A DNA stretch of 64,000 nt from Sarcodiotheca gaudichaudii (taxonomy: Eukaryota > Rhodophyta > Florideophyceae > Gigartinales > Solieriaceae), in NCBI GenBank assembly GCA_032355985.1, contig JAUKVZ010000002.1, forward strand, positions 248,001 to 312,000, in the 5' to 3' direction. Position numbers and translations under genes: made by a program. The notes under the pieces were generated by a model, which did not search any database, was not told the DNA's origin, and was given only the letters and a program-made list of their open reading frames with translations. The stretch's first letter is position 1. Every line of letters starts with the position of its first letter. Positions 1-7,904 of this stretch are shown one piece after another.

Positions 1-2
1 GG

Positions 3-290
3 GATGCCTTCAAGGTCCCGGGCGGCAACCGAGCGATTGAATTCGCCACGGTGCCGAAGCCAGCCCAGGCGTGGGCGCAGATGCGGTCGGAACTGTCACA
101 GAAGGCAGGATTCGGCAAAACACCAGCGGCGATCGTCGCCGCAACCACGCCAGCACTGGAAGCTCTCGATGCTGTGAAAGGCCTCACAGCATGGGACGTC
201 TCTGCACACCCTCCATTCCGTCCATCGAAGCGATCTGCGCCCAGTCCGGGCAGGCGCCGGCCGATGGTGAACCGCTCGTCACGCCTCTGA
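3..290 (+). CDS. 3' end of an unidentified protein, cut by the window edge
   Basis: The frame is open from the first bases to a TGA at 288-290 and gives a soluble-looking, Ala-rich C-terminus containing PKPAQAWAQM and GKTPAAIVAATTPALEAL. I do not recognise the family. The last hundred bases overlap the start of the next gene, and the residues there turn Pro/Arg/Ser-rich, as expected for a tail read through another gene. The upstream part lies outside the window. It may be the true end of a neighbouring gene or a chance open frame in GC-rich DNA. Confidence 0.35.
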   Translation, partial: DAFKVPGGNRAIEFATVPKPAQAWAQMRSELSQKAGFGKTPAAIVAATTPALEALDAVKGLTAWDVSAHPPFRPSKRSAPSPGRRRPMVNRSSRL

Positions 291-1405
291 TTCAGTCGAC
301 CACGTTCGCCCGCGATGGCGTCGGCTCGCAGGCCGAACATCAATACTCGCGCGTCTCCAATCCGACGGTCGCTGCGCTTGAGACCAAGCTTGGCCTGCTT
401 GAGCAGGCGCCTCCCGCACTCTGCTTCGCCACCGGGCTTGCCGCCGAGACCGCCTTGTTTCTTGCCACGCTGCGCGCCGGTGATCACGTCATCTGCGCCC
501 GGAGTGTCTACGGCGGCACGACGCGCCTTCTTCGCGATCTGCTGTCTCCCCTCGGTATTGAATCCACATTCGTCGATGCGACATCCCCGATCGCTTTCAG
601 GGAAGCCTTGCAGAGCAACACGCGGCTGATTCTCATCGAAACGCCCGCCAATCCGACGCTGGAGATCACCGATATCCGTGCGATCGCTGACATCGCGCAT
701 GAATCGGACGCCTTGCTTGCCGTTGACAACACGTTTCTGACCGGCGGCTTGCAACGGCCGCTGGATCATGGCGCTGATGTCTCCATCTACTCCACGACGA
801 AGTTCATCGAAGGTCATTCCGTGGCGCTCGGCGGCGCAATCGTCACGCGAGACGAATCTCTTCTTGAGCGACTGCGCTTCGTCCGGAAGTCCACCGGCGC
901 CATTCAGTCTCCATTTAACGCGTGGCTGACACTGAACGGCCTGAAGACGCTTCCGATTCGTCTGGAGCGTCAGTCGCAGAGCGCGGAGACGATCGCCCGC
1001 TGGCTTGCCTCGCAGGATGAGATCATCGACGTGCGGTATCCCTCGCTTGCGGATGATGAACAGCGCGCTATCGCCCAGCGCCAGCACCTGGGCGCCCACG
1101 GGGCTGTGGTCACTTTCGAAGTTGCCGGCGGTCTTGAAGGCGGGCGCGCATTTGCTGGCGCCCTGTCACGATGCACGCTCGTTGAGCATGTCGGCTCCGT
1201 CGAAACGCTGCTTACGCATCCGGCTTCGATGACTCATGCTGATGTGCCCCCTGATCAGCGCGCCGAAGCAGGGCTCACGGATGGTCTCTTGCGGCTCTCC
1301 GTCGGGCTCGAGCCTCCTGCGGAGATTATCGATGATCTCGCTCGCGGTCTCGACGCCGTCCGTGCGATTGCCTGCAAGGAGGCTGAGCCATGCGCGATCG
1401 CCTGA
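191..1405 (+). CDS. trans-sulfuration family PLP enzyme (cystathionine gamma-synthase/lyase type)
   Basis: The protein is 404 aa, the usual size of the Cys/Met metabolism PLP enzymes. It shows the N-terminal IQSTTF and YSRVSNPT motifs, CFATGLAAE for cofactor phosphate binding, and YSTTKFIEGH with the Schiff-base lysine. The tail ends in the family pattern VGLEPPAEIIDDL. The start is ATG 191 because AAAGG lies nine bases upstream and homology begins right after it; the open frame extends further up without homology. It overlaps the aspartokinase-homoserine dehydrogenase gene by 16 bases, so it probably uses an activated homoserine to make cystathionine or homocysteine. Which reaction (MetB, MetC, MetY or MetZ) cannot be decided from sequence alone. 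Confidence 0.88.
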   Translation: MGRLCTPSIPSIEAICAQSGQAPADGEPLVTPLIQSTTFARDGVGSQAEHQYSRVSNPTVAALETKLGLLEQAPPALCFATGLAAETALFLATLRAGDHVICARSVYGGTTRLLRDLLSPLGIESTFVDATSPIAFREALQSNTRLILIETPANPTLEITDIRAIADIAHESDALLAVDNTFLTGGLQRPLDHGADVSIYSTTKFIEGHSVALGGAIVTRDESLLERLRFVRKSTGAIQSPFNAWLTLNGLKTLPIRLERQSQSAETIARWLASQDEIIDVRYPSLADDEQRAIAQRQHLGAHGAVVTFEVAGGLEGGRAFAGALSRCTLVEHVGSVETLLTHPASMTHADVPPDQRAEAGLTDGLLRLSVGLEPPAEIIDDLARGLDAVRAIACKEAEPCAIA

Positions 1406-3066
1406 TCGTTCTCAAGTTCGGCGGCAGCGTTCTGCGGGATGAATCCCGGATGCGCATCGCCGTTCACGAGATCTACCGATGGAAGCGCGATGGATTTCGT
1501 GTCGTCGCCGTAGTTTCGGCGCTCGGCGGGCGCACGGATGAGCTGCTCGAGCGCTGCCGGCGCAACTGCCCACTTGCCTCAAATGCGTCGCGGGCCGCCG
1601 TCATCGCCACCGGCGAGCAGGAAAGCGCGGCGCTGTTGGCTCTCCATCTCGATCGGGCGGGTGTGCCCGCCTGCGCGCTTTCGCCAGGATCCGTCGCGCT
1701 CACGGCAGAAGGTCCCACCCTCGATGCCGAGCCGAGGTGTATCGAAGTGGCGCCTGTCCGCAGAGCGCTGGATCGCGGCGAAGTCGTCGTCTTTCCCGGA
1801 TTCATTGCGCTCGACGCCGAGGGCAGGCGCGCTGCGCTGGGACGAGGCGGCTCCGATCTCACAGCTTTGTTCCTGGCCGATGCGCTTGGCGCCGATCACT
1901 GCCGCCTGGTGAAGGATGTCGATGCGCTGTACGAGTTTGATCCCAATGCACCCGGTCCGGCGCCGCGGCGATACATTCACTGCAGCTACGAGGACGCTCT
2001 GGCCACCGATGGCAGCATCATCCAGCACAAAGCAGTCCGATTCGCACGAGATCGCAGGCTTCCGTTTGAACTCGGGGCATTCAACGCGACAAGTCCGACG
2101 CACATCGGCGGCAAGCCATCTGTGCTTCAGTGCGCAACGCAGTCGGATCCCCCACTTTCAGTCGTACTTCTCGGCCATGGCGCTGTTGGCGCCGGCGTCG
2201 CCGAGCTCATCAGTCAGTTGCCGCGGTTTTTTGAGTTGACGCACATCGCCGTCCGGGACATCCGCACACACGAATCCTCTGATCTGCCGACTGAACTCTT
2301 CATGACTGACCCCCTTGCCGCGGCCGCATCAGGCGCTGACATTGTCATCGAGTGTCTGGGAGGCGTCGACACGGCGCGTCTATGCGCCATTGCCGCAATT
2401 GGGCGAGGCTCGGTGTTCATCACTGCCAACAAGGCTCTTCTCGCTGAATGCGCCGATGAGCTTGAAGCGCTCGCACAACGCCCCATTGCCGGATCGGCGG
2501 CCGTGGGCGGCGCACTGCCTGTTCTGGAGCGATGTGGCGTGTACGCGGGAGGGAAGACATCCATCCGGGCCGTCCTCAATGGCACGGCCAATCACATCCT
2601 CAACGCCATCGCCGACGGCGCCACGTTTGATGACGCTCTGCACAACGCGCAATCGCTCGGCCTGGCTGAAGCTGATCCGTCACGCGATCTTGACGGTCGC
2701 GACGCTCTGGACAAGCTCGTTCTCATTGCCCGCGCGCTGAAAGTCCCGATCACCAGCGCGAGCGCACAGATCGAGCCATCGGAGTACATCACGCACACGT
2801 GCGGCACGCAACTGCGTCAGGTTGCGACACTGTCGATCGATGGCGCCGCACACGTCTCGCTTGAACCCGTTGGTCCGGAGGATCCTCTTTTTGATCTTCC
2901 AGGCGAATCGAATCGCGTGATCTTCCAATCCGGCGATGGTCGCGTCGAGACACTGACTGGCCGCGGCGCGGGACGATGGCCCACGGCCGAGGCCGTGCTC
3001 GCCGATCTGATGGCACACGTCCGTGCTCGCGCTTCGGCGCCTCAGTTGGAGGTCGTCTATGCCTGA
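1390..3066 (+). CDS. thrA: bifunctional aspartokinase / homoserine dehydrogenase lacking ACT domains
   Basis: This 558-aa fusion carries out the first and third steps of the aspartate pathway to Met and Thr. Residues 1 to about 240 are an aspartokinase: KFGGSVL at 9-15, VVSALGGRTDEL, TGEQES and GRGGSDLTA. Residues from about 255 are a homoserine dehydrogenase: nucleotide-binding GHGAVGAG, TANKALLAE, AAVGGALPVLE, NGTANHILN, and the catalytic stretch EADPSRDLDGRDALDKL. Classical E. coli-type ThrA is about 820 aa with two ACT domains between the halves. Here the halves are joined almost directly, so Thr feedback through ACT domains is not expected from this protein. ATG 1390 has GGAGG upstream. 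It overlaps both neighbours, including asd by 8 bases. Confidence 0.9.
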   Translation: MRDRLIVLKFGGSVLRDESRMRIAVHEIYRWKRDGFRVVAVVSALGGRTDELLERCRRNCPLASNASRAAVIATGEQESAALLALHLDRAGVPACALSPGSVALTAEGPTLDAEPRCIEVAPVRRALDRGEVVVFPGFIALDAEGRRAALGRGGSDLTALFLADALGADHCRLVKDVDALYEFDPNAPGPAPRRYIHCSYEDALATDGSIIQHKAVRFARDRRLPFELGAFNATSPTHIGGKPSVLQCATQSDPPLSVVLLGHGAVGAGVAELISQLPRFFELTHIAVRDIRTHESSDLPTELFMTDPLAAAASGADIVIECLGGVDTARLCAIAAIGRGSVFITANKALLAECADELEALAQRPIAGSAAVGGALPVLERCGVYAGGKTSIRAVLNGTANHILNAIADGATFDDALHNAQSLGLAEADPSRDLDGRDALDKLVLIARALKVPITSASAQIEPSEYITHTCGTQLRQVATLSIDGAAHVSLEPVGPEDPLFDLPGESNRVIFQSGDGRVETLTGRGAGRWPTAEAVLADLMAHVRARASAPQLEVVYA

Positions 3067-4108
3067 TCCAAACACACGCATCGCCATCATCGGCGCCACC
3101 GGCGTTGTCGGGCGCGAAGCGCTCGCCATTCTCGAGGCAAGGCGCCATCCGGCACACAACATCATTCTCTTTGCCTCCGCGCGATCTGCCGGTGAGCGTA
3201 TTGCCTATGAAGACTCGTCTCTTGCGTGTCGCTCACTTGACGAAGCGAAGTTCGATGATGTGGACGCCGTGCTTCTTTGCGCCGGCGCCGATATCGCCCG
3301 CGCCATTGCTCCCATCGCGATTCAGCAGGGCGCCATCGTCATAGACAACTCATCCGCCTTCCGGCTGGAACCTGAAGTTCCACTTGTCATTCCTGAAATC
3401 AATGGCGAAGCTTTGCGAGCATCCGAACCGCCGCGCCTGATCGCGAACCCCAATTGTTCCACGATCATCCTCTTGACGGCGCTCAACCTGATCCGAGCGC
3501 AATTCGGACTTCGTCGCGTCATTCTGTCCACGTATCAGGCCGTCTCTGGCGCGGGGCGTCCGGGGCTCGATGAACTGCGCGCGCAGATTGACGCCGCGTC
3601 GAATAGCGAGGCGCCTTCACCATCGTTTTTCCGTGAGCCAATTGCACTGAATGTTTTCTCCCACGAGTCGGCTGTCGATCCTGCGTCCGGGCGCAATGGG
3701 GAGGATCAGAAGATCATCGACGAATCTCGCCGCATCTGGGGCAATGCTCAGCTCACTATCATTCCCACCTGTATTCGTGTTCCCGTGGAGCGCGCCCACA
3801 GCCAGTCCGTCACTGTCGAACTTGATGCGCCCGCGCAGCTGGCAGACGTTCACAGCGTGCTTTCCGGAACTCCCGGCGTTCGATTCGATCCCAGCCTCGA
3901 AGGTCCGTTTCCAACCCCGCAAAAGGCCAGCGGCGAGGATGACATTCTCGTCGGACGTCCGCGCCTTGAGTGCGAACGCTGGCTCTCTCTGTGGATCTGC
4001 GGCGACCAGCTTCGCAAGGGCGCCGCATTGAATGCGATTCAGATCCTCGATCACATGTCAGTTGATGCTCTCAACCATCGGGAAGCGGCGCTCGCTCATC
4101 ATCACTGA
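3059..4108 (+). CDS. asd: aspartate-semialdehyde dehydrogenase
   Basis: The protein is 349 aa and reduces aspartyl phosphate to aspartate semialdehyde, the step between the two activities of the upstream fusion. It shows the N-terminal NADP fold IAIIGATGVVGREAL, the SSAFRLEPEVPLVIPEIN block, the active-site cysteine in NPNCSTIIL, and the substrate and catalytic block RVPVERAHSQSV. ATG 3059 follows GGAGG and overlaps the stop of the fusion gene by 8 bases, so translational coupling is likely. An upstream in-frame ATG at 3023 adds residues with no homology. The 3' end overlaps a convergent gene by 38 bases. Confidence 0.93.
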   Translation: MPDPNTRIAIIGATGVVGREALAILEARRHPAHNIILFASARSAGERIAYEDSSLACRSLDEAKFDDVDAVLLCAGADIARAIAPIAIQQGAIVIDNSSAFRLEPEVPLVIPEINGEALRASEPPRLIANPNCSTIILLTALNLIRAQFGLRRVILSTYQAVSGAGRPGLDELRAQIDAASNSEAPSPSFFREPIALNVFSHESAVDPASGRNGEDQKIIDESRRIWGNAQLTIIPTCIRVPVERAHSQSVTVELDAPAQLADVHSVLSGTPGVRFDPSLEGPFPTPQKASGEDDILVGRPRLECERWLSLWICGDQLRKGAALNAIQILDHMSVDALNHREAALAHHH

Positions 4109-4889
4109 GCGGAGGTTCTGATCGCAGGCGTCGGCCGATGTCGGCAAGGATGCGCACATCCCGATGCGCGGCAAGGTGCGCGGCGGACAGGGGCTTGTTG
4201 GAGATCCACAGCGGATATTCTCCGGGCGGCGAGGCGTTTTCCGGGCCGACCACCATGTCATCCAGTCGCACATACGGCGTCAGCTCGTGCGCATACGCGC
4301 ATTGCTCGTCATTGAGTCTGTCGAGAAATTCCGACCCCGAGCACATGGACTCGACGAGTCGCGATCTCGAATCGGCACTCGCCATACGGGCGCCTCGAAA
4401 TGGCGTGGCGATCGTGTACAGGCGGCGAATATTCAGCGTCCGTTTTCCTGCATCCGGATCGTTCGCATACCGCGCCACGAGTCCACCCATCGACACGGCG
4501 ACAACGTCGACTTCCGTGGTCCACTTGGGATCATCGTTGGGAAATCGCGCATCAACTTCCTCGATCAACCTTGTGCGGCATTCATCAAACGAATCCAGCC
4601 CCTGAAATGACACGCGCTCGATGCGATCATCCTCGAAGATCTCGCGAAACTTGATCTTCAGATGACCATCCGTGAACCCGGCGCCGAGATAGCCTCCGAC
4701 GACGATCAGCGGTCGATCCAGCGGGCGCTCGGTTCGGCGAAGCTCGCGCCATTCTGCGCGTGCCTCTGAGAATGTGACATCGAATGAGGGATTGACGGGC
4801 GCAGCGCACGAAGCAACGGCTGTCATCATCAGGAGAAGGAGCGCACGCCTCACCTGCATGTGGGGCGCCTGCCGAGGATTGAATCGCAT
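4071..4889 (-). CDS. lipoprotein with alpha/beta-hydrolase (lipase/acyltransferase-like) fold
   Basis: The protein is 272 aa. A lipoprotein signal peptide (RRALLLLMMTAVASC) places the lipobox cysteine near residue 28, so the mature protein is probably lipid-anchored. The body has an oxyanion-side GGYLGAG, a nucleophile elbow AVSMGGLVARYAN, a TIATPFRGARMAS block as in PGAP1/lipase families, and a late histidine in SAAHLAAHRD. The first Gly of GxSxG is Ala, which occurs in some lipases. The start is ATG 4889 with GGGAG upstream; ATG 4859 would give a shorter signal peptide and is also possible. The substrate is unknown. It stands alone, convergent with asd. Confidence 0.72.
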   Translation of the reverse strand: MRFNPRQAPHMQVRRALLLLMMTAVASCAAPVNPSFDVTFSEARAEWRELRRTERPLDRPLIVVGGYLGAGFTDGHLKIKFREIFEDDRIERVSFQGLDSFDECRTRLIEEVDARFPNDDPKWTTEVDVVAVSMGGLVARYANDPDAGKRTLNIRRLYTIATPFRGARMASADSRSRLVESMCSGSEFLDRLNDEQCAYAHELTPYVRLDDMVVGPENASPPGEYPLWISNKPLSAAHLAAHRDVRILADIGRRLRSEPPLSDDERAPLPDG

Positions 4890-5003
4890 GGGTTTGCTGC
4901 TCCCGCGCCGCTCTGCTTGCACAGACGTCGCCACAAGGGGCCTCGCCCATAGCCTAGGCGCTCTCGCTGTCGATGCAAGATGTGGCGCCGGTTTTCGACT
5001 TCG

Positions 5004-6224
5004 CTACTGCGTCGAGCTCCACACGTTCGCTGCCGGCGCGACCTCCAGCGGCGTCTCGATTGTCTCCGAGAGTCCGGACAGCAGATCCAGTCCCGTCAAC
5101 TGCTCGATCCGATCGATGCTCACGATCATCTCTGCAAGGCGCTCCGTCGAACTGCGATCATCCGGATTCCGATAGTGCGGCACGAGAAATGCGATTGCCT
5201 CCGGCTGCGATCGATCACTCACATCGACAATGACCTTGAAGAAAGCGGTCGGCACCGCCACGTTCCTTGTGCCCACAACGTTGTAGATCACCTGACGCCC
5301 CGTCGGCGGCTGCGCGAACACAATCGACTCCGACGCCTGCGCCAACCGATCTGCCTCCGCGATCCGCGGCTCAAGAATCGAATCGGACGTCAGAAACACC
5401 GGCCCGGTGATCACGATCAGATCGCCGCGAACCGTGGCCCACTCGCGCACCTTTCGTTCGAGGCTGCTCCAGATCCCGCTGTTGAAACCCGCATGCACCT
5501 GCGGCGCCATATTGGAGAGGAGATAGCTCGACTCTTCCACATCCACATCGAATGCAAGATCACGCGCCGGCGCCAGGTGCCCGCGAGCGTACATCGGTCC
5601 GCGATCATTCGGGTTGCGTTCCGGCAACAGGCCGGCATCTTCCCACGGCGCCCAATCGCCTGCGATGTCGTAATCAATCAGTTCAGCACGAGCCTCTTCT
5701 TCCACGCGCGTGTCCGCCGCGAAGGCGTCGCTTCGCGGATGTGGACTTGCAAGCTGCCCCTTCGTCACGCGGTACTGCACCCACGCCGGAATCCGCAGAC
5801 GCGGGTCGTATCCGACGACATATCCCTCGTTGTAGAGAACAACGTGTCCTCGCGGCGCTCCAAGCTCCAAATGCAGATCGTGCGCCAGCGCTTCAATTGG
5901 CGAGGTCGAGAGATCAGGCACGATCTCAGGCAGCGATCCTTCGAAGGCGCGCACCACATATCTCGACACCCAGCCGAAACGCCCGTCGCGGAGGCGGATG
6001 CGATAGAACGATTCGACCTGCAACGGTTGATCGTCATTCGGGTCCGCCAGACACAGCGCGGTGTCGCCGCGCTCCAGGCGCACGATTGAGTCGGAGTCTC
6101 CATCAGGCTGCTGGCGAACGATGGCCGTGCGGCTTGCCTCGATGTAAAAATCCTCAGCCAGGCAGGCGGGCGCAAGCATCCAGGTCAGCACAGCAGCGAT
6201 GACGCATACGGCGGAGCGATTCAT
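5004..6224 (-). CDS. secreted DNA/RNA non-specific endonuclease with N-terminal SH3-like domain
   Basis: The protein is 406 aa. Residues 1-23 form a Sec signal peptide ending in ACLA. Residues about 25-95 look like a bacterial SH3 domain, which typically binds cell wall (VRQQPDGDSDSIVRLERGD, FGWVSRYVV). The C-terminal half is a beta-beta-alpha-Me nuclease of the NucA/EndoG type: a DRGH-like active site reading ARGHLAPARD near residue 213, followed by YLLSNMAPQ, FNSGIWSSLERKVREWA and VITGPVF. Asp to Ala at the first motif position is tolerated in some family members because the His is the catalytic base. ATG 6224 overlaps the upstream gene's stop (ATGA), so the pair is co-translated. Likely role: extracellular nucleic acid degradation or DNA scavenging. 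Confidence 0.85.
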   Translation of the reverse strand: MNRSAVCVIAAVLTWMLAPACLAEDFYIEASRTAIVRQQPDGDSDSIVRLERGDTALCLADPNDDQPLQVESFYRIRLRDGRFGWVSRYVVRAFEGSLPEIVPDLSTSPIEALAHDLHLELGAPRGHVVLYNEGYVVGYDPRLRIPAWVQYRVTKGQLASPHPRSDAFAADTRVEEEARAELIDYDIAGDWAPWEDAGLLPERNPNDRGPMYARGHLAPARDLAFDVDVEESSYLLSNMAPQVHAGFNSGIWSSLERKVREWATVRGDLIVITGPVFLTSDSILEPRIAEADRLAQASESIVFAQPPTGRQVIYNVVGTRNVAVPTAFFKVIVDVSDRSQPEAIAFLVPHYRNPDDRSSTERLAEMIVSIDRIEQLTGLDLLSGLSETIETPLEVAPAANVWSSTQ

Positions 6225-6862
6225 GATCCGCCTCCACCCGCGGCATCCTTCTCCGGATTCTTCGGGGCCAATGCATCCTGCATCGCCATGCTGCGCACGC
6301 CGAGCAGATCCTGGAACAGTTTGATGGACGCCTTACTGCCGCCGGCGATCACGGCGCCCGTTAGCAGTGTGCCCCACCATGAGGTCTGCTCAGTCAGCAA
6401 AATAATCGCCCAAGCGTCGAAATTGAAATAGAAGCACACGCCGCCGGCGATTGCGAATGCGATGGCCTCCTTGATGGGCAGGCGCCCCAGCGATCGACGG
6501 CGCGCGTGTCGCGCTGCCATCACGCGCACATACGTGAGAGCTCGATCGCGCATCTCTTCGGCGTAGTTGGGTCCATCCACGGCCTCAGGCCACAACGGAT
6601 GCCGCGATGTGAACTTCTCCGCGAGTTTGTGGATCTTCGCCGCATCATCGTTGGCGCGGAGGATCGACTGCGCATCGCTCATGTACTGCGTCTCGCGCTT
6701 CTCTTCTTCCGAGCCGGACTCCGGCACACGCGTGTTCGAGACAAACAATCGCGACTCGACGATCAGCGCTGTCACCCGCTCGACGAGAAACGCGAGCACG
6801 ATGATGCCCACGACTGCTTCGAAAGTGCGTTCCCAGTTGATGTGAAAGAGATTCGGATCCAT
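6221..6862 (-). CDS. membrane protein of unknown function
   Basis: The protein is 213 aa. It has one N-terminal membrane segment (about residues 11-33, VVGIIVLAFLVERVTALIV), a charged cytosolic middle rich in Glu, Arg and Lys, and two C-terminal hydrophobic segments (EAIAFAIAGGVCFYFNFDAWAIILL and GTLLTGAVIAGGSKASIKLFQDLLG). The end is Gly-rich. I recognise no family with confidence. ATG 6862 is preceded by GGAGGG, far better than the upstream in-frame ATG 6901. Its stop overlaps the nuclease start by four bases, so the two are one transcript. A scaffold or small-conductance role is possible but not shown. Confidence 0.75.
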   Translation of the reverse strand: MDPNLFHINWERTFEAVVGIIVLAFLVERVTALIVESRLFVSNTRVPESGSEEEKRETQYMSDAQSILRANDDAAKIHKLAEKFTSRHPLWPEAVDGPNYAEEMRDRALTYVRVMAARHARRRSLGRLPIKEAIAFAIAGGVCFYFNFDAWAIILLTEQTSWWGTLLTGAVIAGGSKASIKLFQDLLGVRSMAMQDALAPKNPEKDAAGGGGS

Positions 6863-6970
6863 GGCGCCCTCCGGTTCCTTGATCCTCTGCCGAATCCTCA
6901 AACCTTAGTGACAGTTGGCGTCCCTGGCCTCACCTACCCAGGGGAGGTGATACGACTTGAGATGTCCGAT

Positions 6971-6985
6971 TCGGCTTACGAGCCG
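6971..6985 (-). terminator. possible short hairpin after the potassium channel gene
   Basis: CGGCT-cgta-AGCCG on the minus strand lies just past the channel stop codon. The stem is only 5 bp and there is no clear U run, so it is weak as an intrinsic terminator. Farther on, CTCACCT and AGGTGA around 6931-6952 form a second inverted repeat. Confidence 0.3.
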
Positions 6986-7894
6986 CTAGGAGCCTTCAGC
7001 CGAGGGATTCAACTCCGAACCGCAAAACTTGCAGAACTGGGCGTTCGGATCATGTCCGTGTGCCGTGCAGCTTGGGCAGCTTCGCGTTGTCACCACCTTC
7101 ACCTGATCCTGACGGGACAGTTCGGCGGAGAGAATGCCGGTCGGAATGATGATCAGGCTGTATCCCATCACCATCATGATCGCCGCCAGCGTTTTTCCGG
7201 CGATCGTCACGGGTGTGACATCGCCATATCCGACGGTCGTCATGGTCACGACTGCCCAGTACATCGACTGCGGGATTGACGAGAATTGATCATTGTTGGG
7301 CGTCTCGACCATGTACATCGTCGTTCCCATGATCACGACCAGAATGAGGATCGTCACGAGGAACACAACGATCTTCGCGCGGCTGGCGACGAGCGCCATG
7401 CGAAGCGCACGCGCTTCGCTGAGCATGCGCACCAGCTTGAAGATGCGAAAGACGCGCAGCAGCCGCAGGGCGCGAATAACGAGCAGCGACTGGGCGCCCG
7501 GGATGAGCAGGCTGATGTATGTGGGCAGGATCGAGATCAGATCGACAATGCCGAAGAAGCTGCGGGCATATCGCAGCGGGCGGCGTACGCAGTAGAGGCG
7601 CAAGACGTATTCAAGGGTGAAGAGACCCGTGAAGATCCACTCAGCCAACGCCAGCATTCGATGATGCCTGGCGTCGAACGCGTTTACGCTCTCCAGGCTG
7701 ACCGCCACGACGCTCAGAAGAATGGCGATGAGCAGCGCCACATCGAAGAGCTTCCCCGCAGGCGTATCCGCCTCGAAGATCACCCTATGGATGCGCTCCT
7801 TGAGCTCATCACCGGGCGCCTCTGGATGGGATGGATCACGTGCCAACATTTCCTTGTCGGCCCGCCGGCGTCGGCGCGATGATTTTCGCGCCAT
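6986..7894 (-). CDS. voltage-gated-type potassium channel with C-terminal zinc ribbon
   Basis: The protein is 302 aa. It has six membrane segments: S1 (LFDVALLIAILLSVVAVSL), an S4 with regularly spaced arginines (RALRLLRVFRIFKLVR), the selectivity filter TMTTVGYGD near residue 220, and the last helix (MMVMGYSLIIIPTGI). The C-terminal 35 residues carry CPSC and CKFC, a zinc-ribbon pair. This organisation matches ion-transport (Kv/KvAP-like) channels with a cytosolic Zn tail seen in many bacteria. ATG 7894 is chosen because the upstream gene ends at 7905; ATG 7939 would overlap it. It probably forms a tetrameric inner-membrane K+ channel. It is the last gene of the three-gene run starting at 9587. 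Confidence 0.88.
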   Translation of the reverse strand: MARKSSRRRRRADKEMLARDPSHPEAPGDELKERIHRVIFEADTPAGKLFDVALLIAILLSVVAVSLESVNAFDARHHRMLALAEWIFTGLFTLEYVLRLYCVRRPLRYARSFFGIVDLISILPTYISLLIPGAQSLLVIRALRLLRVFRIFKLVRMLSEARALRMALVASRAKIVVFLVTILILVVIMGTTMYMVETPNNDQFSSIPQSMYWAVVTMTTVGYGDVTPVTIAGKTLAAIMMVMGYSLIIIPTGILSAELSRQDQVKVVTTRSCPSCTAHGHDPNAQFCKFCGSELNPSAEGS

Positions 7895-7904
7895 CGACCC
7901 ACTC

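Noticed and set aside
4980-6089. Open frame of 369 codons on the plus strand
   Set aside because: Antisense to the secreted nuclease; Arg/His-rich composition typical of a shadow frame.
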